From contig NW_008805103.1 of assembly GCF_000004825.1 (NCBI RefSeq), forward strand, positions 619,941-683,940: DNA of 64,000 nucleotides. The letters run 5' to 3'. Both the position numbers and the translations under genes were made by a program. Under the pieces are notes generated by a model. That model did no database searches. It saw only the letters and a program-made list of their open reading frames with translations, and was not told the origin of the DNA. This stretch comes from Heterostelium album PN500 (taxonomy: Eukaryota > Evosea > Eumycetozoa > Acytosteliales > Acytosteliaceae). Shown here in pieces: positions 45,219 to 55,186 of the stretch (its first letter is position 1; every line of letters begins with the position of its first letter).

Positions 45219-47529
45219 CCTTAATGAAAATTCTTTATTTTTTACAAAAGTTTTTAAGCTTTAGTGCTTCCTGTGATACCTTTACCACTGTTATTGCTGG
45301 AACAATCTCTTTGTTTCCGGCTATAGCGATTTCCTTTGAGATAGACTTTTTTTGGCTTTTTAAGAAATATTGGGTCGCAGTATTCGTGTGCAATCCAATT
45401 GAACAAACCAGACTTAATCCAAGACATTCTTATATTGGATGAGTTGAATGATGATGACCAAGCATGATAAGCCAACATTTGGTAGTGTTTATCGTTCACT
45501 TTAAACTTTGGATTGACCTTTAACCCATCTCTGAGCAAATTCGATAGGTGTTGAGAGAATGACGAAAATAGGACTAAATCCAAAGGCTGGAGAATGTGAG
45601 TCAGGTTTGATGGGAACGTCATTATGATAAGATTATTCTCATCACAAAGTTTTTGTTCGTCAAAGAAATAATTGGATATGTGATTGTCCACTAAAAGCAG
45701 CTTTTTATCTGTTTTCTTAAATTGTCCTAGAAGCCATTCGACATATTCTTTCTTTATCTCTTGCGTTACCTATAATATATAATAATACAATGTATCAATA
45801 TTGATATATTAATAATAGCAATAGACAACTTTGGATCAAGTTATAAAAAGTTGCCAACTTACATATCCTGATTCATTAGCAATAATGACACCATAATTTG
45901 AATTTTGCATATGTTCCCATTTTACTCGTTTAGGAATCTGGAGAACGTTATAGGGTGGTAGAGCATGACCAGATGCTGTTATTGTTCCAATCATTGTAAA
46001 GTGTTGACTTTGGGATTGCTTGGGAAACCTAGGTTTGACTGTCTCAAATTTGTTTCCACGGTCAATAATGGCAACCTATATTTTTATAACAATTAGCTAA
46101 ATCTTTCGAAAAAAAACTAATAAATAGAATAAAATAGACTATTAAATACCTTTTGATTCATTTTCGTGAATAAAACACCTTTCTCATCAGAGTTTATTAC
46201 ATTCTTTGGTTGAATTTGGTTTTCTACTATCACTTTATGAACTCTCTGGATGAAACCTTGAATATCGGCCTCTTTCTCCGCTTTTAATATGGCTTCATCT
46301 TGAAACTTAACCTTTCTTAACTTTAAGATCGGATATTTTTGTTTCAGCTTTGTCCACCAGTCACGACCAGGGTGACGACTCATTGTATAGCCATATTTGT
46401 CATATACCTTTCCGACCACCCAATTTAGAATATTCTCCTTCGTTATCGGAATATTCTTGGTATTTGATTCTTCTACCATCTTTATCATCTCTAATTCTTC
46501 TGCTTCGGTGAGATATCTACCTCTTGGCTTAAAGGAGAGGTTATTTTTTTTCTTGGATAGCTCACTTTCTGAAACTCCATACTTTTGAGAGAGCTCCTTT
46601 TGAGTAAAACCTGTATCGTTTTGAATTTCATTTATTGCTTCCATCAACCTCTCTTCTCTGCTCATTTGACTAATCCTCTGAGGTGTTACACCTATGATAT
46701 TGCTTAATTCTTTTGTATCCTATTAAAAGTGCTATATTAGCACCATCTTTTCTAAATAATAACATAATTTTTAAATAATGTTAAACCCGACATACCATTG
46801 CATTGATACATTCTATTTTAATATAACTTTGTTTATTTTTATCTTAAAATCTACAAATATTAATAACTTAGCTTCAAAAAAAAAACCATATTAATTTTTT
46901 AAAAATTTTCACAAATTTACGTGGGTAGTCAACCCCACTCAAGTGAGGTTGTTTGAGCATGAGTTGTAAAAAAATTAGTGCGAGAAAAAAAAAAATTGTT
47001 CACAACTCCTTCTGCATTTACACTTAATTGACCCACCCAAATTTAGTTCAGAAACGAGAGGGCAAATTTCTTGCCTTCGTGACCCTTCGTGACAACATTG
47101 CATAAAAAAAAAGTTTGTTTCGACTGCAGAACACTATTTTTGCTATGTCAAGTCAGGTTTGGGGTTTATTTGATTTTTGACTTTTTTACTAAAGTTTTTA
47201 AGCTTTGTTGGCCCAACATAGAATATTATCTTTACAATTATTTTGATTTTATTCTTCTTTTTATTTGTTTTATTTTTTTGTTTTTGATTATATATATTGT
47301 TTAAGGTTCCCACGCCATCTTCGTTCACAGTGCGTATTCACTTTGGGTGGAATGTTAATTGTGAAATTTCATTTTATCACTCAAAAAATTTAACAAATGC
47401 GAAAATAAAAAAAAAGCTGTGCAAAAAAACCGACAAAATGAAATAACACAATTGTAAACATCATACTCATTCTACTTTTCATTATTAATATAAAAGATAA
47501 ATTATGAAAAAATAAAACTATTATTAAGG
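45219..47529 (-). mobile_element. Pogo-like DNA transposon between surface-protein copies B and C
   Basis: Outer limits are inferred. The 3' flank of copy B matches that of copy A up to about 45218 and then diverges; similarity between the upstream regions of copies B and C resumes from about 47530. The inserted DNA starts CCTTAAT (45219) and ends ATTAAGG (47523-47529), and the inner 20-25 bases on each side pair imperfectly, suggesting short terminal inverted repeats. A clear TA target duplication, expected for pogo elements, is not seen. It contains one transposase gene on the minus strand and about 700 bp of non-coding DNA including a hairpin-like block (about 46911-47046). Confidence 0.5.
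45254..46798 (-). CDS. Pogo/Tigger-like transposase (DDE_1 superfamily)
   Basis: Four coding exons on the minus strand: 46796-46798 (only the ATG), 46150-46719, 45863-46075, 45254-45769, total 433 aa with no internal stop. The N-terminus has a helix-turn-helix (FTQKELSQKYGVSESELSKK) and a CENP-B-type second HTH region (RHPGRDWWTKLKQKYP). The catalytic triad is readable: D in NSDEKGVLF, D in LLLVDNHISN, and D in LQPLDLVLF, with 35 residues between the last two. The NLTHILQPLD signature is typical of pogo/Tigger/jerky enzymes. The terminal tail is Lys/Ser-rich. The gene looks able to encode full protein, so the element may be young or the gene domesticated. The one-codon first exon is my least certain point; translation could instead start at 46665 (MSREERL). 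Confidence 0.82.
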
Positions 47530-48021
47530 TGGTAATGGTATGTTCTCATTAAGAAAATAATATAAAAACCATAAACAAAATGATGTAATAACAAAAATAT
47601 CTCTTTAGATTGGGGATCTAAAGAGTGCTATCTTGTTTTGGTTCTGATATCATTCGTATCTTATCAAATATTTAAATATCATGATCAACCACAATCTTTT
47701 CACCCTACAATTGACCTATATATTAACTCTAATCACTTTTATAATATAGGTGATTAGATTCTAAACAGCTTTAAAGAAACAAAAATATGATGCAATCTTT
47801 TTTTTTCCAAGCTATCGGGAGTCAAAAAAAAAAAAAACAAAAAATCAAGATATTTAGATTTTGGATTTTTTTTAGGTGTAGATTTTACACTTAATATAAT
47901 TGGTAGTAGAAAATGAAAATAAACGGAACTAATTTAAAATATTTAAAGAACTTTAATCTTAATTTTTATTTTTTTCTTTTTCTTTCTTTTTTCATTTTAT
48001 TTATACAAACTATTCTATATT
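46799..48021. other. Non-coding right part of the transposon and copy C upstream region
   Basis: 46799-47529 belongs to the putative transposon. It contains a self-complementary block at about 46911-47046 (ACGTGGGTAGTCAA against TTGACCCACCCAAATTT) and a sequence at 47133-47181 that recurs downstream of copy C at 52077-52133. 47530-48021 parallels the upstream region of copy B and contains AATCAAGATATTTAGATTTT at 47842-47861, about 160 bp before the copy C start. No gene is seen. Confidence 0.45.
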
Positions 48022-51000
48022 ATGAAAAAGTTATATTTATTATTTTTTATTTCTTTTTTGGGAATATCAGGTGCTTATGATTTGAATGCTCAAGAACGTA
48101 AGTCATAACATCAAGTCATACTTAGATATAGTAAAGTATTAAATAAAAATCTACAATTCTTTTTATTTTAGTGAGTTCTTTAAGATGGTTAATTACGCAG
48201 GTATTATTTTTTTATCAACATTTATTTTTTTTTTTAAATAAAATTTTTTTTAACAAAAATAAAATATAGTATCAAATTAATTCGAATTGGAACTTGACTG
48301 CAACTGATTGCGCTGATATCAATAAAGGTGCTGGAGGATCGATGACTTGTAGAATTGATCAAAGTGGATTTCAAACAATTACTACATTGTAAGTTGTTTA
48401 AGTGAAAAATATTGTTATTAAAAGAAAATGTTAACATCTTCTCAGATTAATGGTAACTTCTACTTGGGTCGATCATGGAGAACCACCAGTAATTGACAAG
48501 TTGATATTCCCCAATTTGCAAACGTTCTTGTTAAGTGGCGCTCAACATAAAAATGCAAGCTATTCATTATTGGGTTTGCTTGATAACACTGAAAATGTCA
48601 ATTTAAATACAATATCTGTTCAATTTTTAAGTTTGGCATCCGTTCCAACTTTCCCATCAAAACTCAAATTAACAACATTGTAAGTAGAATAAATTTAAAT
48701 AAAATATGAATAATTATCTTATTTATGAAAATAGAGTTTTGACGGATGTTACTATGATATCTGATTTAAATTTGAACTTAATATTTAAAGGTGTAAAGTC
48801 GAGTTTAAATTTACAAAGAATATCATTCACTTCCACTTTTAAAATGTTTTTAGATACATCAACTATGACAAAAAGTACATTATCTACTATGTAAGATATA
48901 ATCCAAATAAAACTCAAATCTTTACTATTCATATTAATATTATCACTTCAAGAATATTTAAGACCATTTATAGGTTTGAAACAAATGGAATGTTGAATTT
49001 TACCAACTCTTATTTTGACACAATAGGCGCTATGTAAGTTATTTTATATTACTCTTCTTGTATTAAACACTATTTTAATTAATTTTTTCCAAATAATTAT
49101 AGAACTATAAATGATATTTCAAATACACACCCAATTGTATTTGGTTCTTCAACTTTAAATAATATGTAAGTATTTGGTTTTCCAAACTTGAACATAAAAT
49201 TAATAATTTTTTCATTAGAGATATTGATAATGCAATGATTGTTCTTGGTGACCTACCGGAAGTTAGAAAAATGTAAATATCATTAAATTCTTAACTGGTT
49301 TCTTTTTTTACTTAAACCTTTCAATTTAATTATGTATAGTAAAGCAAAAAATTGTGCATTTTCAACTTCAGATTTTTCAGTATTACCTTTTATTACTGAT
49401 ATGTAAGTAATAATATTAATATAACTAGAAATTTTAACTATTAACAAAAATTAAAATTTAGAAATTTTGATAATATTTCCACACCAATTGAAAATGCTTC
49501 AGGTTTGATCAATGTGTAAGTATAGATTTCTAAATAGTCAATCGATCAAAAATATCTTTTAACATCATTTTTTCTTTAGAGTAATTACAAATTCACCTGT
49601 TCCAATTGTACCATCAGAATCTTGGTTTTCAAATTCATCATTATCATTGTATGTTAAACTTTTAAATCTAATTTATATTTATTCACGTATAAACATTAAT
49701 TATTATTTTCCAGAAAGTTAGAAAATACCAATAGTAGTGGTAAATTACCAGATTTTAAATCATATGAAGATGTTTCGATATCAATATATGGAACACAGAA
49801 TATAAAAACGGAATTATATGATTCATTTTGTAGATTCAATTTGGATATACCATCAACCACTCTTGTTGGTAATATTGCAGATTGTTTTTATTGTTATTGG
49901 TCTGAAATGAAATCAAAACTTCCATCAAACACACCAAATCCTCCAAATGATTTTAAATGCAGTATGTATTAATTTTCTTTTCAAATACTACCTTTCAATT
50001 TTATTAATTATTTATAAATAATAAGATATTTCATTGGATAGTTATAAATATGTCATTCCTCAAATAGGTAGGGTATTATATATTTTCATTTCATTCTTCC
50101 TTACTTCTAACTTAAAAAAAATACTATACAGAATGGACTTTTATTTTATCTTTAAAAGGAACAAACTTGGGATGGGGATTAAATAAATCACCTTTAAGTT
50201 TAACGAATGCTATTTATAATAATCAGTTTTCGTAATTATCTTTAATATTATTTTCTAGAAATGATGATGAAATTTAAAATATTAATAATTTCTTATAGAT
50301 ATCCAGTCAACACAGAATATGGAAGCTCAAATTTAACATTTTCAACAATTCAAAACTATACTTTACAAATATATTGGGGATTAGAATGTATGTTATCTTT
50401 TCATTTGCTATTTATTTTTTAATTTTTTTTCAAATTTTTATTAATTAATTTAACAATACTTTAGTAAGTGTGTATTTAATTCAATCAGAGAATATTGGTG
50501 GTAACAATGTTTTAATTAAAGCATTTGGAAAATTTAACTTGAAAGCACCACTTGCGATCAAAGCCACCAGTTTTGGAAATTCAAATTGTCAAATCACATA
50601 TAACACGACAACTCAATTGAATTGTATAATTCCGAATCAAAATAGTACAAATCCAATTTTAATTAATCTTGATGATACTGTTACAACTATTAATTATTAT
50701 AGTTCTTCAAGTATGTACAATATCAATTTGTTGTTTTGTTTTCATTTTATCTAATTTTTTTATCTCTCCAAATTAGCTTTACTCATAAGCGGTGTCCATT
50801 TCAAGATAAATAATCAAGATGTCGAAATTAGTGCAAACTTTGGACCAAATCCATACAATGTATCTGCCATTATATCCAGCTTTCCTTGCCAACAAACATT
50901 CTTAAATGATTCAATATTATCATGTAAATTACCAGTAGGTTTGGTGGAAAATGTTAATTATAGTTTGTTGGTTTATGCCAATGGATATAATCAAACGATA

Positions 51001-51954
51001 CTTGTTTTCATTAAACCAAAAGAAGATTGTGGATCACAATCAAACTGCAATGGTCATGGAAGTTGTTTCGATGGAAAATGTAGATGTAATGATGGCTATG
51101 GTGGATATTATTGTGAATCACAACTAAGTCCAGGTGTAATCATTCTCCCAAACAACACGATTCCTTCACCAACTGTCATCGTTAAAGATGGAATGAATTT
51201 CACATTCAACATCATTGCAATTCAAGAGATAGATGAGTTAAGTTCAGTGGTAAGAGAATTGAAAACAAATAAATGGACTCATTCAACAACTGGAAATGAA
51301 ACATTCAGCATCACAACATACAGTTTACAATCAACAACACCAGAAGTCGATCAAATCAATGCAACAATCGAATATTCAAAGAACAGTAGATTGATTAACT
51401 TTGCAGGACAATCAACATTATATCCAGAGAATAGTTTGAAATTGATGGTCACAATCAATAATTGGTCATATAAAGATCGATTAAATCGATTGAGACTATT
51501 AATGGAATCGATATCTTCAATCAATGATAATGATGACGGTTGTTCAGAATTGGATATTTCAGTTAACAATGGGACAGAAGTGAATTTCTTGCAAATGACA
51601 ATCAACGATGTATCGTTTTATGGTCGATTCCTTCCATATGCACTGTCAGACGACAAACCAGTTTTCATTCAAAATCAAGTTGTTAATCAAACGAAAGATA
51701 GTATTTTGATTGGAATGACACTATCTTACTGTGATAGTTGTGTGATAGATCCTGATTTTTCAGTTCTTATCAACACTGATGTTAAAAGTGATTGTAAAGA
51801 AAAATTCTCCACTTGGAAGATCGTAACCATTGTTGTTGTGCTTTCTGTTGCTTTACTGGCTGCAGGTCTCGGAGTATTCTTTGTATTGAAAAAGAAATAT
51901 AAATATAGAAAAGAACAGAAATGTATAGGCAACAAATTAAATAAAATATCATAA
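48022..51954 (+). CDS. LRR-like/TIG/EGF type I membrane protein, tandem copy C
   Basis: Seventeen exons: 48022-48097, 48172-48200, 48270-48388, 48446-48679, 48735-48890, 48953-49033, 49103-49165, 49219-49272, 49340-49402, 49462-49515, 49580-49648, 49714-49961, 50026-50067, 50132-50231, 50299-50387, 50465-50710, 50777-51954; total 966 aa, no internal stop. Signal peptide MKKLYLLFFISFLGISGAY; LRR-like exons to about residue 330; TIG-like modules; EGF module (CNGHGSCFDGKCRCNDGYGG); TM helix (IVTIVVVLSVALLAAGLGVF) and a basic tail. From exon 12 on it is nearly identical to copies A and B, introns included, while the signal peptide and exons 3-9 differ at many positions. The conserved exon scheme between A and C is strong support for both models. 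Confidence 0.83.
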
Positions 51955-52549
51955 TAAATCATTCTTTTATTAATTAACTTGATATATGATAGTTAAAATT
52001 TAATTGATTTCTTAATTTTAAATTGATCATTAAAAAATTTTTAGTTAAAAAAAAAAAAAAAAAAAGTGGAGGCGCCGTATTTTCGCTATGTCGGTTTTTT
52101 TGTTTTACGCACTTGGTTTATCTGAATTTTGACAAATTAAGTAAACAATTATAGTTAATAAATTCGATTAAATTTATGAATCGAATGAAATTCAAAATTT
52201 ATTATATCTTTAATTAACTTGGGTAGCCATCTGTGGGTGTGAAGTGTTTTTTAACGGAAGATGGTAGCATAACAATTTTTCATTTTTTGTCATTTTTACA
52301 TACAAATTTCAATTCCTATCTTCCGCCATCTTTTTTGACAAATACCCTTAGCCAGTTGGGTAGCTACCCACCTTAATTAATTATTATAGTATTATTTGAG
52401 ATCTTTTATTACAGATCTTACTAAAAAAATATTTAGAAATCCAAGGAGCATTCAAAAAAAAAACCCAACCTATAAAATGAAAAAACACAAATTTTGTCAC
52501 AATTATTGATTAATCGATCAAAGAAAGATTTATTATTAAATATACTAAA
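51955..52549. other. Intergenic region with a small inverted-repeat element
   Basis: After copy C the sequence holds a block at 52077-52133 (GTATTTTCGCTATGTC...) similar to 47133-47181, then the MITE-like element at about 52209-52383, then the promoter region of the ankyrin gene at 52550. No gene is visible. Confidence 0.5.
52209..52383. mobile_element. MITE-like element with terminal inverted repeats
   Basis: The left end TTTAATTAACTTGGGTAGCC (52209-52228) pairs with the right end, where AGCTACCCACCTTAATTAAT (52362-52381) reads as its near reverse complement. Inside, AACGGAAGATGG (about 52252-52263) pairs with CTATCTTCCGCCATCTT (about 52316-52332). The result is a roughly 175-bp imperfect palindrome with no coding capacity, the form of a miniature inverted-repeat transposable element. 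The flanking TTAA/TAA could be a target duplication merged with the repeat. The GGGTAG/GTGGG words recur in the transposon's block at 46917-46930. Confidence 0.5.
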
Positions 52550-54274
52550 ATGAAAAAAGAATTATTTGTATTGATATTTAATAATATTGTTTTAAGTCAA
52601 AAGATATTCAATGATGTTGTCTCTATTGTTAATATGAATGGATCACTTAAACATTTCAAGTGGAACAAAGTATTGAAGCGACCAGGAGTGATGGCTGCCA
52701 ACGGTTATTTCGATCAACTGAAAACATTTTTGGAGACGGACGGTATGCATCAATACACATTCAAGAGAAGAGTGAGTATTTCGGTTTTGGTTGACGCAGT
52801 CAGAAGTGGTAGTTTGGAAATCATAGACTATCTACTCGATCAATATAGAATGACTGAAAGAATCGAGTTGGCATCTTGGCGTGAAGGTTTCTCTTTGTAC
52901 TGTTTGGATACTATGATGTCGGTTGCTGCATCTCATCAAAGGATCGATGTTGTTCAATTTCTTATTGACCGATTTCCAAACTATCGGTATTGTTATCGAA
53001 AAATTTTTGCGTCTCTAGTGTCAAGCAATCGACCTGACCTTGAAATGGTGGAATTCATTGCCAATAAAAAGGATGATTGTGAAGTCTATAAAAGAGAATG
53101 TTGCCAGGACATGTTAGTTCATAACAATGTGTTAAATAGGGCTGCACACCGTGGTAATTTGGAGGTGATCCGGTGGTTGTTAGCTAATAGATCTGAGGAT
53201 TTGGATCAATCAACCATGCTCTCTTATGCAGTAATGGGAAAGCAAATCGATGTCATTCGTTACTTGGTTGCCGAACATGGTGAACCAAAAGACAAGAATA
53301 ATGAAGAGTATATTAATGATGCACTCTATTCTGAAGATGCATTTGATATGTTCAAATTATTGTACGATTTGGGTTGTGCTTGTAGCGAAGATATCATGGA
53401 TCGTGCTGCTGCTTCTGGTAGTATGAAAGTTCTCAAATGGCTACATGAGAATACCACTTTCAAGTGTACTACTAATGCAATAGACAATGCAGCGTATAAA
53501 AATCGATTGGATATTGTGAAATGGTTGCATGAAAATAGAAGTGAAGGTTGTACTGTTGAAGCTATGAATAAAGCTGTTGATAAAGGCAACCTGGAATTGG
53601 TTCAATGGCTGCATGACAATAGGACAGAAGGATGTAGTGATGAAGCATGGAGATCGGCTATTCAGAATGGTGATTTGTCGATGGTCAAATGGCTTCATGA
53701 AAATAGGACAGAGAGATATTCAGCTGCTAATATTATGGATGAAATAGCTCTTGCTGGACAATCGGAGATTTTAGAATGGTTCGAACAGAATACCAGTGAG
53801 CGATGTTCAAACACAGTGTTGGAACAAGTTGGAGATATTGGGGTCATAAAATATCTACATGAGAGGAATGAAGGTGAAGCTAATAGATTTGGATTCTCTA
53901 CTGATACAATGGATAATACTTGGTCTCTTGTTACTATAAAATGGTTACATGAAAATCGATCAGAAGGTTGTACTGAAAAAGCATACATGCATGCAATTGA
54001 TCGTGATAATGTTAAAGTATTACAATGGCTATTGGACAATCGAACGGAATACACTAAGCAATCGATGGAAAATGACATTGATAGAATCGTGGAACGAACT
54101 TTTAAACAAGATTCAAGTTGCACATTGAAATGGATGTTAAATAATTTGTCCTTTCCAATTGGCACACTATTGAAATATAAAGAAAAGTATAGTCATTCAG
54201 TTGAACCAACTATAGTATCGATAGAATATCTTTCAAAGTTGGAGCAGAAAAAAATAATAAATACTAATAAATAA
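52550..54274 (+). CDS. Ankyrin-repeat protein, FNN-type family
   Basis: Single exon, 574 aa, start MKKELFVLIFNNIVLSQKIF. It shares the family N-terminus (FNN-VL---IF--V, KHFKWNKV, AANGYFDQLK) with the 16.9-24.9 kb cluster but is a more distant member. About ten degenerate ankyrin repeats follow, with a recurring WLHENR-EGC signature (e.g. LDIVKWLHENRSEGCTVEAM, NLELVQWLHDNRTEGCSD). It ends in a Lys-rich tail. An inverted, broken copy lies at 61725-63232. Function is unknown; the frame is intact. Confidence 0.9.
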   Translation: MKKELFVLIFNNIVLSQKIFNDVVSIVNMNGSLKHFKWNKVLKRPGVMAANGYFDQLKTFLETDGMHQYTFKRRVSISVLVDAVRSGSLEIIDYLLDQYRMTERIELASWREGFSLYCLDTMMSVAASHQRIDVVQFLIDRFPNYRYCYRKIFASLVSSNRPDLEMVEFIANKKDDCEVYKRECCQDMLVHNNVLNRAAHRGNLEVIRWLLANRSEDLDQSTMLSYAVMGKQIDVIRYLVAEHGEPKDKNNEEYINDALYSEDAFDMFKLLYDLGCACSEDIMDRAAASGSMKVLKWLHENTTFKCTTNAIDNAAYKNRLDIVKWLHENRSEGCTVEAMNKAVDKGNLELVQWLHDNRTEGCSDEAWRSAIQNGDLSMVKWLHENRTERYSAANIMDEIALAGQSEILEWFEQNTSERCSNTVLEQVGDIGVIKYLHERNEGEANRFGFSTDTMDNTWSLVTIKWLHENRSEGCTEKAYMHAIDRDNVKVLQWLLDNRTEYTKQSMENDIDRIVERTFKQDSSCTLKWMLNNLSFPIGTLLKYKEKYSHSVEPTIVSIEYLSKLEQKKIINTNK

Positions 54275-55186
54275 ATTGTTGTTTCAAAAATAAATATAAC
54301 ACTGTAGTGTTATGAATAATTATTTTCAAAACAAATAAGTAATGTTAAATAGTTTATTTATTTACTATTATGTGTATATTAATAATTTTTTTTTTTTTAA
54401 GATCTGAAAAACTTGGTTCCAAATAGAAGGAATAGATTGAATTGATGGTCATTGAATAGATTGATGACATTATGCACATCGATGTACCATTGACTGAAAC
54501 TAAAGATATAAGTAAAACCAAATTTCAGAATAAAAAGTTATATTTCCAAAATTTTACGGCCACCACCCTGTACGAGTTCCTGGTCCTGCCATTTGGAATG
54601 TCGGAAGCACCTGCTGTCTTTAACCGTTTCGTTAAGGAAATATAAATCTTAATCTAAGCGATCTTGTAGCTATTGATTGATGTTTGGTCAAATTCGCCTG
54701 TTGTTTCTCTAGTTCGGTACACTCTCTTAAGGACCACGTATACTAATTAGGTGTTTCGATAACTTTGTTGATTCACTAAACTAAAAAACTTACATTTAAA
54801 TTTTACCACCACTTACACAAATTAGTTCATATTCTTAAATATCTGATTCGAATATCATTTCAACTTGAAGAAATCATACAATCTATCATTGATCTTTGAT
54901 TATTAATAATCAATCTCTTAGAGAGATGGGTTGTTGGTGTCTGACTGATCGATATAAACTTAAAATAAGTTTCCAAAAAAAAAAAAATCAATAAAAAAAA
55001 AGGTTAAAAATTTTAAAAAAACTAACATGTGTGTGGTTGGTTGATTAAAAAAAAAAACTGGTGGTTTATTATTTATTTTTATTATCATGATTAAAAACAA
55101 AACAATAACAAATATTAATTAATTAATAAAATAATATAATATCAAGATAGTGAAGAAACACCACCCAACTAATTTTCTAGATTCAA
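54275..55186. other. Intergenic region with a retrotransposon scrap
   Basis: About 900 bp without a host gene. It contains an LTR-retrotransposon fragment (about 54540-54750, listed separately) in AT-rich DNA with long A runs at 54975-55060. The last 150 bp should be the promoter of the SMARCC gene starting at 55187. Confidence 0.45.
54540..54750 (+). mobile_element. Fossil fragment of a Ty3/gypsy-type LTR retrotransposon
   Basis: A short stretch reads as part of a reverse transcriptase (YEFLVLPFGMSEAPAVFNRF is the hallmark of Ty3/gypsy-type RT, just after the catalytic region). About 200 bp remain; no LTR, gag, integrase or other part is visible nearby. It is an old, broken remnant with no coding capacity. 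Confidence 0.65.
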
